Assembly (NCBI GenBank): GCA_947568835.1
Contig: OX387602.1
Span: forward strand, 24,665,021-24,729,020
Length of the DNA stretch: 64,000 nt
Reading direction: 5' to 3'
Source: Protonemura montana
Taxonomy: Eukaryota; Arthropoda; Insecta; Plecoptera; Nemouridae
Positions 47,457 to 60,800 of the stretch are shown here, piece after piece; positions within the stretch are counted from its first letter, which is position 1; each line of letters opens with the position of its first letter. Below the pieces are notes generated by a model. It was given only the letters and a program-made list of their open reading frames with translations. It was not told the DNA's origin and ran no database searches. Position numbers and translations under genes: made by a program.

Positions 47457-47470
47457 CCGCCAGAGGGTGC
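47457..47470 (+). promoter_or_regulatory. CTCF-like motif
   Basis: CCGCCAGAGGGTGC matches the bilaterian CTCF core (CCxSYAGRKGGCRS) at 13 of 14 positions. A single such match in 15 kb can be chance. It is noted because the spacer separates two divergent developmental genes. Confidence 0.3.
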
Positions 47471-50400
47471 TCCATGCTCTTTCTTTTTGCTTCGTTTCCC
47501 ACATCCAGCCATAGATATTATGATAATAACTGTGCGCCGGTATACGAGCTATTGACAGAAGAATGAATGAACGGTGTTCTAGGTACACTATCCAGTGCCG
47601 GGCTCTCTGCACCTTTTGTGTCGTGAACAGCGGGGGTCATCTTAACACCCCATTAATGGAGATAGGAAGCGCAAGGGTAGACAATCACAGCCAGGTTCGT
47701 GGGCTTAGTTCGACCACAAATTCACATGACCGATGTTTTTACTTGCTTGGTCTTGCGCCGTTTGAACGAAGTAATCTCATGTATCACAAGCATACAGTCA
47801 TCGCAGTCTTGCTTTACGTATGAGCAGGAGGTGGAAAATATAAGATTGAAAATGAGAATACGCGATGGATTCAATATTAAATCAGACATTTAGGTGCAAG
47901 GGAGAAAAATTCTGAATATTATCACCATCGGCCTTGTTTTATTTGATATATGTACACAATTGTGAAATTTTTTAACAGAGAAATTCCCATCCTGACCATT
48001 ATAATATACCCTGGCTGCTGAAACGAGGGCTAGGTGAGTCCTGACCATTGCTATGCTGATAAGGATGCAGAATTTGTCATCCCTTGGCAGATGGAGATGG
48101 AGATGATGTCGACTCCCGAGCCTTGCCGTTTGTAATAATATTGGTGCAGGGCAGGAACCGTGTCACTAGCATTGGAGCCATTCATCATCAGACTCGAGTA
48201 ATTATCCAGCGGTGAAGTGCGGTGGTTACGCGTGTTGCGATTGTTTGTCAAAGTGCGTGCGCGCTTTGATCGATCGTGCGTGACTGCGTAGCGACTTGTG
48301 TCACTCCCCCCTCCCCCCAACCTCCCCCTCTCGGCACTCCCTGGTGGTAGGACGAATTCATCACGTGCTACGTGACATTTCATTGATAAAAAAATATATC
48401 TCATTCATATACCTTTAGGTCTTGGAGGACATATCAGACGCTTCAAGGGGTTGAAGAGCTGTTGATGGACCAACAATTCACTGACTGCTTACCAAAAACT
48501 AACAGTGTCTGATTGACTGGTGTCTGATTAAATCTTTAGAACACGATCATGGAAACCCGACAATTTAACACTTTCAAGTGTGGTCAGTGGAGGTGCCATA
48601 TTTATAATGGTGATGGCCGTAAAGGTACATTTAAAAGCAAATTCAATGCACATCTTCTAAGATTACAATTATTTAAAACATTAACATGAAATTTTATGTG
48701 ATACATTTGTGAATGAATGCAGATGATGGCTTTTTAATGATGAACTAAATCCCCGACTCGACTCACTAATAATAAATAGTGTTTTCATAATCTGCATCCT
48801 TTTCGAACCTAACCTTATAATAAACTATTCTCGATCTTTATTAATCGAATATTTACTGGAAACCAAAAACAACTAACTAGGACACACTTATCCGAATCAA
48901 ATGATGCAAATAGCTTTGACCCATCTGCTCGTGTAAATGGTCCAGACACTCCATTATTGGCATATCTCTTTCAAAAACCACAAGCATCACTATTTTTCAT
49001 TTTAATGATTTAATGAGTGCTAAAAATAGCAGTCGCGTGTCAATAGCGCCACCTACCCCCATAACTCACTGAGACGGATGGAAATGAGCAGACCACATGA
49101 CACAAGAAAGTGCATACAGCGCGAGCTGGAATTGTCGCCGCTGGGGCTAAACCACTGCAACGCGCACATTTCCCCGCGTGTATCTAACATGCAAGCCTGG
49201 GCCACAGCATGCTGCAGTCTCTCTAACGGATAAAAGCACTTAGCAAGATGCACTCCGAAAGGATGTCACCAAGCATCCAACACTTAAATGGTTCAACGAA
49301 TGACGATATGTTTTACAGACTAAACTCTTGTAGAAGTGAATGGGGAGAGTATTTTAATTTTCTTGTGCAGGAATAGGTGCATGGGACCCCTGCAATCCAG
49401 TGTGCCGGACAGATGTGATGCAAGTTGCTATAGGGATGGCTGCATGCCCACGGTGATTTGCATGGCACACTCTCGCGGATGGATTTTGAGCGAGAGGGTC
49501 ATGGCTCGGCCCAAAGTGCTGCTTGACAATGTGGGTGGGGAACTCTGGGGGGTTTATGAAGGATACTTTGGGGGGAAAATTGCAGCTGATTTTCTGACCT
49601 CGAGATTAGCATTCTGGGATAAGGATTTTCGGTAGAATTCAAATTAATTGGTATCCTAAAGGGCAATGAATGCCTGAAAAAGTTACCTCAAGAATTGATA
49701 AGTCATCGAGTTGAGTTGATAAATCGTTTTTATAAAACATATTTCATTGGTCCACCTTTTCCTCTCGAGTCCTTCCTAAAATTGCGCCATGCCTTTATAA
49801 CCTGAATCGGTCAAAACTACTATTGGCTGTCTCCTTTATGTAACATACTGGCGCTTTATACTGGGGCTAAATTATCTAAAGGTAAACCATTGCAATTAAG
49901 TACGCCAAATAGCGCATATTATAAACACTGGGGTCGTTTGAAAGTGGTAGGATGTTCTGTCTGATAAATGATGCAAAATTTATAGAATATAGAAAATTGC
50001 GACATATCTGAGTTGAAGAATACTTTTCATGTAACTCACTGCTAATTATCGTAATTAGCAGGGACTTACTTTGACTTAGCTCCATTTTTGTGCGGGAGAT
50101 CTGTCATACTCTATGGCCTATGAGAATAGTTCAAGTACCTACACTTCTAAAAGTAGTTGAAGAATATGATGCAGACATTGCCATTAATGCCAACGTTTCC
50201 ATGACCTTTTGTTTCAAGAAAAACGACATTTTTAAAGCACCCATTTCGAAAGTGTCTACAGATGTCTACCAATTAATAAAAATATGCATTTTGCTGTAAA
50301 CATTTCTGGTGACTTCAAGAAATAAAATAAAATATGAGAAAGATGCTTATAGTGCACCGAGAATTATAATTGGAAAGGAGCGAGCTGATTGGTGGAACAC

Positions 50401-52682
50401 GTGCTATAGGACATTGTCCGTGATGCGTGACGCGAGTGTATGTTTGAGCAACTCGTGCAAGGTGTGAGATAAAATGGGCGTTTCTTCCAATAGGTATCCA
50501 CCTCTTTCATAAAATTAATTCCTTGCAAGAAACCTTTCCATGTGTACTGTGTGAGAGCCATGCATAGGCATCTTTCTTGCGAAACTTGTGTAACAATAGG
50601 CAATAACTTACTTGGTGTAGGCGTTCATGCCGTGACATACTAGTCTAGACACGACACCGCATTTAGTCACTCGATCAGAGATAAAACATATTTGCAATTC
50701 CTACCTGCGTATGTGAAACACTTGTAGAGTTTTTTTTTTTTTTAAGTGTTCTTATTTCCAGTTTCTGGCAATATTTTTAAGTACAAATTGCAAAAAAATA
50801 AACGACTACGGTTCAATGCATGATGAAAAATGTGCTTAAAATTTGTTGGATGAAAAAGTTCCACGCCTGTTTGAAAATTACTGTCAAGTATATTTTAGTC
50901 TTTAAAAGCATGTCTTGAATGGTTTTTCTAAACGTCAGTTTATTTGTCAAAAATTACATTTTCTCCGTGTCCTCCGTGACCTGGAATTAAATAGGTACGG
51001 AATTGTATTATCATATTTGTTGTTGAACTGAGATGAAAGAGGTTTTATTAGATGTCATTTTTTGATCATCAAGCAATGGAAATTGACAGGAAATATCAAT
51101 TTGATCAAGAATAGCTTTCGCTTTTGTCTGTGTGTTCATTCAAATGCTTGGAGCGAAACGTACCCATTCATTACAATACGCTTGCATTTGAAATTTGAGC
51201 GTTAAAAATATAAATGGCTGCTAAAACAAGTTCTTCGCTGCACCTGGCTTCTCCGCCATCTTGTTTTGCAGGTGTAATCAAGACATGGAAATCTAATTGC
51301 GTGAGGAAGACAATTTTCGGGGGTCCTATATCCGAAATGCGTGAGAGAAATACATGATGTATGAAATGTTAATATCTGTTCACACGCGTATGATTAAAGA
51401 ATAATTAACAATGAATTCACTAAGAAAAATTGTTGTAGCTTTAGGGAAAAAGTGTTATTAATCCGTTGTCGCTGGGAGAATTAATAATCAGCTGAAAATC
51501 TAAAAAAACGACGGTTTTTTGTTTGCTACTGCTGCATTTGACCAATGGTGATTCGTGGTCGACTTCTAACAACGTTGGCAAGATAGGGAAAACCTTATCT
51601 CTCCGTTCTGCGTCACGGCTATTCTTCCAACGGAAATGTTCAATAGTACGAAGTGGCCAAAACCTCATCCGTGCAAATTGAAATGGCTGAACAACCATGA
51701 TGTCAACCTGGGGCAACCAGTTAAAACATTCCCCGCATTCGACCGCCGAATCGCGCGCATTCCTGAAAATCTGACGCTCGCTGCATTCATTTTCTCCTTG
51801 GTAATTTCCCTTGGCCACCTCCACAATCGCATAGTTATCCATACTTAATCGATGGCACGTGCAAAATCGTTCGCCTCCTCTCGGTCTATATTCGGCGTGG
51901 GAGCCGGAGCGCGTCAAGTGTTCATGCAGATGACAGCAAGCATCAAGCGTCAAACGTCACCGGTCACCTCCAGGCGCTCGCCGAAGAAGCCAATACAAGC
52001 AATCGGCTCCTTATCAATACACTCAGAGTCACCTGTGATAGATCCAGCACGTGTTTACCTCCAGCAGCCAGATAAACGGCGCGCGCATATAAATAATCCC
52101 CACACCTAGTTGGGACGTACCGACGGTCACCTGACCACGGAGATAATCTCCCGTTGGCTCATGGCCTCTTGAATGACACCTCCCTCTACCCATAGTTAAG
52201 ATCCCCTTCCTTCCTTCTGAAGAGAGCCGAGCAAGAAAGCGGCATGAGAACCGCCGTAGACAATACCTGGTCTGGGTATGACGATTGACGACTTTTGCCT
52301 GGCGCATTCAATACAGATCTTGCTTGCACTTCAATCCGTGCACCTCTCACCACCACGCCGTGCCACGCCGCGCCGCACGAGGGGGTGCGAAACTCGTTTG
52401 TTGCCTCGGATACGTTCGGCAGAGATCGTGATTATTTGAAGACTCCCTCCTACCACCATCCCTCAAAAGTGCATCATCAGCGAGTGAACTTTTAGTATAC
52501 ATTTTTTTTTGTTTGCCCGTCGACGTGCGGTAAAGAGAAGTTGTCATCGGAGCTACCTTGTCTTGTGGGCCGACTTTGACGGAGCGTGCTAGTGTCGGCG
52601 TTTGCCAGTGTTGCTGTGTCGTATGGTGTACCGAGGATTGTGCAGATGTGACTTGCTCGTGGATGAGCGGTCGTGATTGACA

Positions 52683-55600
52683 ATGAAGTGGTCGAGTGCG
52701 CCTCTGGTGCTCATGACCCTCTTGATGGCTCTTGTCACTTTGGCGGAAGAAGTCGCCAGCAAAAACAAATACGGCAGAGGAAGAGGCAGCAAATGGTGGT
52801 ATGTTACTGTGATTTTTTACCTTTCAATGTAGATTATTTATGGCCCGGAAGCGCAAAACAACACGGTGAAATTTCGACGCGTGACCTGTAGTTTAAAGAA
52901 GGCATGGTACCATTTGTAGTGGGAGGGATTATGAGAGTGACAACGAAGCATTGCATCTGCAAAATTCATCAAAATAAATTAACAACCCTTGGGTTCGACT
53001 AGGGTGGGTTTTAGCCGCGATATTATGTCAAAAGTAAAGAAGTGTTGGCCAGCGTCGGGACGGCCAGCCATCACCTGATCATCTGATGGAGAGTCAAAAG
53101 CATTGCACGTGCAATTGTTTTCACTTTCTTATGACTCGCATCAGCTTTTGGAGGCGGCTAATTTGTTTTTATTACACTGCACAATAAGTAGGTTGCAATG
53201 CTAGTCTAGCCTAAGTGCACACTTGACGAAATACTGACTGACCAATTGTCATATAACATCTTCGTCAATCGGCTGACATTTCACCGACTTTCTGCTCACA
53301 CCATCGTCAAGTATAGAGAACGATTTCTGCCAAAGGGTATTTGCCACCTTTTTAATTTATGCATCAAGATGAGTGACTGATGGCATGATGATGCAGGCCC
53401 ACTAATAATACTGCCATGTGTAACAGTTTATTAGGTGTGGTTGGATTTGTCAGCATGGCAGGGCCCATCTCTGAGTAATGATATTATAATGATTGTCATC
53501 GCATTGTTCTCGTATTCGTGCATCATTATTTCTCACTCCTGATTTGAACATTTTGCCGCAGCGTTTAAGCATCGGATTTGTCTACTGTTTCATTGTTCTT
53601 GCGAACGGAAACTCTTTGATGCAGTTCTGAATTTAAGCTGAAACTTATAATATTAATTACATATTTACTTAGGTGTTTGCTCTTTCAACTACCAGTGGCA
53701 CGCTTAGGATTCTTAAGGGTTCCTTTGTCAAAATTAAATGCAGGAATAAACCATAGAAACATCAATCGGAATTATAAAAATAGCTTGCCAAACAATGTAA
53801 AGATAACTCCAATGCCATGGAGATTGAAAAAGCGTCATCGCTCTCAAAGCGATTCCCCCACTGTGAAGCTATTAAATAATCAGCTCGCAAATAGGCTTCG
53901 CTTAACATCAATATTTGTCACACACTTTAGCAACTATTTATTAAATTATTCGTCAAAGAAATCTGTCTCCGGCTGATGACACATGGATAGGTAGAGAATA
54001 AACTTTCGCGTGAATCTACAACATTGGCTATGATCAAGCTGCGTGATGAGCACATGAAATCCGATTCATTGTATAATAATAACAGCGAAAGAACGTCTGG
54101 AATCAATCACTATTGGACAGATCGATCCGACTGTGCCCTGCATGTCAACCCAGTAACCAGCGAGCGGTGTGCAACTTGTCGGGCTATCGAGCCAGATCCT
54201 CTTGCAGCCATCACTTCTTTAGTACCTCTTCCTGTAGTCGTCGTAATGACACAAATATCTTTGATATGTTAGAGGACAGGATGGGATTGTGTACCAACAT
54301 TGAGGTGTTATTTGTTCGCACGTAATTTCTCAAATGTGTTACCTGCAAACATGAAATTTTAGGGACCTTTTTATGAAAAAAAATAAAGGAATGCTTTTAT
54401 CAATATCCAAATATGATAAACCATCGTGCTGTGCAATGCTGTGTTTGGGTAATTATAATATAAGAAATCAAGTGTGATGACAATAATTATCAGACACAGT
54501 TGTTGTTAATAAAGTATGTTCATACATACCTTGTAGCTCGTTGAACGTAATTTATGAATTATAATTCCTTGTAGCAAAGGTATTATGAAATCTGATATTA
54601 TGAAGTTATTAATTTGCTTTTTTAACACGATCGGAAAATGTCTAGCGCACGTCTAGGCATTGAAAGTAGGCTTTAAATGGTATCTTACAAGCGTTTATCT
54701 ACTCATCTACATGACAACATAAATTATTATTATGCTATATATTATACTAACAGAAATCAAACCCGTTTACTTTCATGATGCATTTGCATGACTCTATTAG
54801 ACATCTTGAATTGCAACTGCATTTTCGATGCAATATCTTAATCCACATGCATTTTATTGCATTTGACGCAGCGCAGCGCAGAAAGGCCATGTGCATGATG
54901 GCATAGGATCATTTTGATGCATTCGCACCTTTCAATGCAACAACTTCTTAAAAGAGGATTATAAATCGAGACGATATTATTACATCTGACTGGCTATCAC
55001 GTGTTGTGTTCAATATTTTATAGCTTTATAAAATTATATTGATCGTGTATAGCTGTTCCATGGCAGCTAAAATTGCGAACCGGCTATTTTGATTTATAAT
55101 ATACATATATTTATTTATTATTACAAAAAAATACAATGATCTACTATCGAATAACATTGCTGGACCATTGGTATTATCAAAATATATACCTATTCATGAA
55201 ATAAAAATGCACTCTGGTGATAATTTACGATTTGAAATGAAAGCAAGTAATCAATTTCCAATTCAATGTTATAATTAGCAAATAAAAGAAATTTAATAAG
55301 TGGCAGAGAGGCATGTGTGTACAAAATAACTTTGGTTACGAGACACTTTCAAGTCATTGAAAAGTGCACAGCACTTATTTGCCACAAACGGCATTCTTGT
55401 TCGAATAGTACATGGGTAAATAGGTTAGCTATTTTTCTCTAGAACCAATGCAAGGCATTGATTAATACTCATTGCACCTGCTGCTAATTGAGCTGATCGC
55501 GGAATGACATGTGAAAGACTAACAAAAGTAAACATGATCGAAGGTAGCCCGTCGATGGCCCGATAAATCAGTGCATCGAGTGTCGATGGTTATCATCAAC

Positions 55601-57840
55601 ATAGTCGTGCCCGCGGCCGCGATCCTGTGGAGGATGCTGGCAGACAGCCTGGCTCTCCGGCCACATCCTGATGCAGATAAATCATCTCCGCCGCTCTCCT
55701 GTCCACTCTGCGCGGGGGTCGATCGAGTAACTCGAACAAACAATTACTTCGATAGGCAGCGAAAAATAAAGTTCTAATTTCTCTAAGAATTCGCGTAGTT
55801 TTCTACCAATACCATATTTAATGTGATTGATGGATTGCACGAGTGTATGGATTTCGTCAACGAAATCAAAAGCTGATGCTGCCGCCAAAATGCAAGCAAA
55901 AACTGTGCAAGCACGTGGAATTTTCTTGAGATTCCATCACCATTGTAATAGCATTAGAGACAAAATTCTATACCCGTAAAAATCCGGACCGAGATTTGAT
56001 TTTTGCCATTGTGTACATTCCCTATAAGGCTAAATGGCATTGTTACGGACAGGACGAGAACGGCTAGTCAGCCTCTAACCTGTGTCTTCGTAATGGAAAC
56101 AGACGGGGAATTTCGGTTTTATTGCTCGTTTCAGACACGTATCCCGATAAATTAAGAGTTTTACTTTCGGAAATTAAATTATTTTATTGGAAAAATGTGT
56201 AACCATTAGGTTTAATAGATAAGGGACTGTCGAGCTTGTTTTTTCCTCTGGTCTACGTTTGATTGTTGAGTCCTTGTATCCAGTGGACATTGTACATGGC
56301 ACAATGCATTCACAGGTGACAGCTTGGAAATAATGTTGGAATGATACAACTGCCAAGAACCCGACAAGTGGTCGACCCAAAAGATGTTCAATCTCCACTC
56401 GAAGATAAGAAAGGGTTAATACACATCCATCTTGCAGCCCTGATAATATAAAGTAGCAGACAGTTGGATCCTATTCGAAAGCAAACCGCACACGGGCTTT
56501 TAAAGTTGGCAAATGATTAAGATAGGTATATCACGCATCCAAGAATAGTGATCACTGTAAATTTGCAAACAAGTTGCGTCATTGGTCAAGGTCGGTTGGA
56601 TTGTTAGTGACTCATGTGTGTTGTGTGCCCACTAATGACGGGGCGCTCTGGACAGACAAGCAGGCTCATATGATGTTCGGGTATTTGTCCGCTCGGGTAA
56701 CTGATGGCGAGGAGCTCAGCATTCACACGGTAGTGACCTGACAGTAGCCTCCAGCCAAAGACGATACCCAAAGCTGCACAAGTCAGAGAGTCGGAGCCTT
56801 ACTTTCTCACGAAACAAAACCATAGCTGCAGGATCACCTTTGCCCACAAATTAATAGGTGACTAAATGCTGTTAGGAATGCCATGTAGCAGTGTTTAGTG
56901 GGCATTTTTCACCTGTTTGGAAAAATTCATTATAATACGCCGAGTCGGTCTTTTGGTAATCTATGGGCTATGCGTGGCGACAACATCCCTTGATGAAGGG
57001 TTGATGGAAGAATCGTGTTAATGCCGGCTAAGGACATGGAAACTGGTGCTTAAATTAGGAAAGAACGGCTTGCAGAGGCGAGATCCATCTTGGAGATATT
57101 GCCTGGTCCAGTAACAGGCAGATAATATAGCGATTAGAGATATTGTCTCTTATACGGCTATGTATCGATATGGACGTGGGATTATCATCATGATGCCTAT
57201 GTCTAAACGAGTAACATGGGGCGACTTAAGGATCCGATTTTATTTACTTTACAAAAAAACTACGACATCGGGCTGTAATTTGTTGGGGGTTAGGTCTTTA
57301 ATAAATGTACACTGTCTTAATTAACCATAGTTTGCTTTTATTTTTTCATATCAGCACCAGTAAATATCGTTACAGTTGCACACTCTAAGAAATTTCCGTT
57401 AGGCTAGAAAAAAACTGTCAGAGGAATACCTATTTTTGTTTTTAATTTCACCAATTACCAAGTTCCTGCCAAACGCTTAGGAAATTTCACACAGGTTCAA
57501 TGGGCCCCTGATGTGACGTCACTCGCTGCTCTAGCAAAACGTGTTCTCTGCAAGTAACCGTGGTTGCATGTTTTCAGGGGCATCGCCAAAGCAGGAGAGC
57601 CCAACAATCTGCTGCCCCTGTCTCCAGGGATGCTGTACATGGACCCGGCTGTGCACTCTACTCTGCGGCGGAAGCAGCGGCGCCTGGTACGCGAAAATCC
57701 AGGCGTTCTCGTAGCCGTCGCCAAAGGCGCGAACCAGGCGATCGTCGAGTGCCAGTTCCAGTTCCGCAACCGCCGGTGGAACTGCTCGACAAGGAACTTC
57801 CTGCGAGGAAAAAATCTCTTCGGGAAAATTGTCGATCGAG
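52683..57840 (+). CDS. Wnt1: Wnt1 (wingless), 5' part: exons 1 and 2
   Basis: Exon 1 (52683-52798) encodes a signal peptide (LVLMTLLMALVTLAEE) and a basic linker, ending inside the second Trp of KWW. Exon 2 (57578-57840) continues GIAKAGEPNN, LRRKQRRLVRENPGVL, FRNRRWNCSTRNF and GKIVDRG, a very arthropod-like wingless sequence. Junction phases match (2, then 1), with donors GTATGT and GTAATT and acceptor TTTTCAG. The next exon (the CRET... part) is not found up to 64000, so intron 2 is over 6 kb and the gene is cut by the window edge. Wnt1 is a secreted lipid-modified morphogen acting through Frizzled/LRP6. It starts 15.5 kb from the start of divergent Wnt9. Wnt6 and Wnt10 would be expected further right. 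Confidence 0.94.
52799..57577 (+). other. Wnt1 intron 1
   Basis: A 4.8-kb intron without a coding signal. It holds a TGCA-rich block (54776-54943), and AT-rich DNA elsewhere. No repeats shared with the left half of the window were recognised. Confidence 0.7.
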
Positions 57841-60800
57841 GTAATTTCAACGCTGGGCCTTTAAGTTTAAGTGCTCCAATTAAGGGATTGGAATGCAAGA
57901 ATACTTGCCAAACTCGATGGTAAGGAGAATATGTCCGATTTCAAGATTCGAAGTTTTTCTTTTTGACAAATACCCTTGGTTAATTTTTATCGCCAGAGAT
58001 CTAAGCTCGATGCGGAGCTCTAATTTATCCAAGCCGGTTGCATTAATTGAGACACGTGGTCCTTTTATACAAGCGATCGAGCAGCGTTATTAGCTACCAC
58101 GCCATCAGACGCGTTTTGTACCATGTGGAATATCAGATGAGATGATGTGTCACCGGCATCGATCCTGCCGAATTGATAGGCACACAAACCGGATTCGTGT
58201 CGTTGGCTAATGTTGGGTAATAATCCCACCATTGTCCACCCATATGTCCGACATGGTCCTCCTGTGTTGTCGACGCTGTCCTCGGTGTCCCCTCTATGGA
58301 AATTGCTTGCCGCGTTCACCATGCTCGATTGTCATCTGTGATTTCGAAACCATTTAGATCCGTTTCAATGGCAGAATTAGCTCCACGAAAGACTGCAAAA
58401 AGCGATGCGGTAACATGTTCTGGAGCGAATATCAAATGTTTGAATAACAATGAGTGAAAAGAGGCAGAGACCCGGAAGGAAAAAGACACCGATGTGTTCC
58501 CTTCTGTTCTCTAGCAGTGTCTCTCTCTGCTTGTAAGTATCTCTATGTTTATCTGGGCTTTGTGTGTACAAGGCTAATCCACGGAAAAACGAGTGTATCG
58601 CAAACTTTATATAGAAGCGCGTCTCTCGACATCGCACGGCGCAGAAACAGCCGCCGTTGTCAGCTCATGAAAGAGATTCTCGTCCTGAAAGTGCCTGATT
58701 ACTGATTAGCTGATAGCTTATTCCTGAATCAGATAGCTTCTTTTAGAAAGCTTCTTCTAGAAGTTAATGTCTATAAACGTCTTGTTCCATAATTTATTCC
58801 AATTGAGACATAAATAACGCAAGTGCAGAAATCTAAATCACTGTACAATTTTTTAATAAAACGCATTGTGTAATACGGACATAACTGGTTCTGCTGATCC
58901 TGCCACCGGCGCAATACGACACACCTTTGTGACGAACATGCTTTCCACGCGAATTTTACTCTTCCCATTTTTCTGCACTCGAAATATTTTCCGCGTTTGA
59001 CACATCCTAGCCTTTTGTCACTTGCAATGTTTCTAATTATCCTTCTGACGTATATAATAAAATGAAATTGTCTTAACCGGATTTTTCTATCAACGTAGTA
59101 GGATCGAGTGGGCCCGAGGCGGTGGAAAGTTAGCCTAGTTTCTTCTGACACTCGGGGATTCTGGGATTTGAACGCAGCATTCCTTCAGACTAGAATAAAT
59201 TCCTCTACAGAAAATATGTCCAGCGTGTCTACTTTTTCTAATTTGTAAATAATTACTGTGTTCTGTACTTGACAATAAATAGTCTGAGCTTCAGTCGTTA
59301 ACATTAATTGATCAACACTTAATTATCGTGGCTTGACAAAGCTATGTCAAGCAAAAAAATATCGAGCGATTCATTATTCTACAAGGAAAGCGTACCAAAG
59401 GTGCATTTAGATAAAAAAATAACTAAATGGGATTTTTTTTTTTTTTCAAAAACTTATAAGAGAACAACATCAGAGCAATTACACTTAACAGACTTGAGCA
59501 ATTTATGATCAGTTTCGTTCGATTAAAGCACATAGTGTGTGCGGCCGTTGCTACTGCCAGGTTGCCAGAATACATGCTGAGTGTCAGCAGAGAAGACGTT
59601 CGCGATAGCGATTAGAACCATGTCTTGCAGTCTACAACCTCTTGCACGGCATGGCAGATTGCTCCACGAAAATAGAGTCGATATTCAAACCACGGTGCGC
59701 CAAAGTAACGATAAACAGTGTATTTTGGTACACCAGGCGTGGATGATTACGGTAACACACAGCCGCCGTACTAATTCACGGTACCTGCTGATATATAATT
59801 TGGTTTATCCGAACAATCAATAATTCTGTTTGTACTCGGTCGTTTCATCTCACTTTTCCTCCAAAAAAGCGAATAAAAATAACTACAACAAAGACTAATT
59901 TGACTGATCTGTCAAATACATCTTATATGCCTATAATGTAATTAGAAATAAATGTAAAAAAATTTGCGTGAAACGTAGTGCTGTACACACAGATCACTTA
60001 AATCGTATCACACTTTCTGAACGGAAATATACCAGTGGTACGAATCAAAACGCCAACCGCACCGTGTCCAGAGATCAAAGCGCGATCAAAGCATGCACTT
60101 ATTTACCCACGCTGTATCAATATTTATTGTTTGGTGAGCATCCTCCTAGCGAGAGAGCTGCGCCGGACCGGCCGAGAGGCTGCAGCCACGCTGCGGCAAT
60201 GATGATGGCCCGGCTATTAGAGGTAGCGGTCGCCGCTCGGGCCTTTGCCGGGGCCGCACACCACACCACACACGTAGTATTAACCACCTCGAACCCTACA
60301 ATCATCCACACCCGACCTCGGCCCCGTCGGCAGCGAGCACAGAGCTCACCATCTTCTCGGTGCCCTCGTGCGCGAGGAATACCAGCTACGTTGCAATCAA
60401 CCGCGTGGCGCGATCGTACACAGTTTTATTATACATTTTGGATTTCACTGTGTGAAAATGAAGACTTTCGCCGGGTGTCATCGTCATTTTAACTCGGGAA
60501 AAACATAAGACATTCCCTTTTTATTCAAAGGGCAAATGGTGACAGTACGATTAGGTTCCTTAGTTGAGTTAACTATTTCTTATAAGATGTGGTTGGTTGT
60601 AATTCCGTTTTAAAAGCGATTTACGTTATGGGCTTTCATTCATTTTTATGCTCTAATTGTACACAGCCTCTGTGAAAATCAGGGCTCTTAAACGGTTTTT
60701 AGTATAAATTACATTTGAAACGTGGATGTGGGCTGTGCCTTGATATAATTTATCTATTCATAACCGCATTTGTATTGATTTTTTTTAAATTATTTAATAA

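Larger units (their letters stand above)
37228..52682. other. Wnt9-Wnt1 intergenic region, no supported gene
   Basis: About 15.5 kb between the two divergent Wnt start codons. It contains a minisatellite (41631-41957), a tRNA-like SINE (42288-42410), AC, GCC/GGC and C-run microsatellites, GC-rich patches near 38.8-39.1, 43.6-44.5 and 45.5-46.6 kb, and a CTCF-like motif at 47457. No reading frame here shows a known domain or a spliced series. It is the natural place for the shared cis-regulation of Wnt9 and Wnt1. Confidence 0.55.

Noticed and set aside
51441..51953. A 170-codon minus-strand frame upstream of Wnt1
   Set aside because: It has no recognised domain, lies in more GC-balanced DNA where long chance frames are expected, and overlaps other frames equally.
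59968..60492. A 174-codon frame in Wnt1 intron 2
   Set aside because: Its composition is biased in the GC-rich part, there is no domain, and there are no plausible splice partners.
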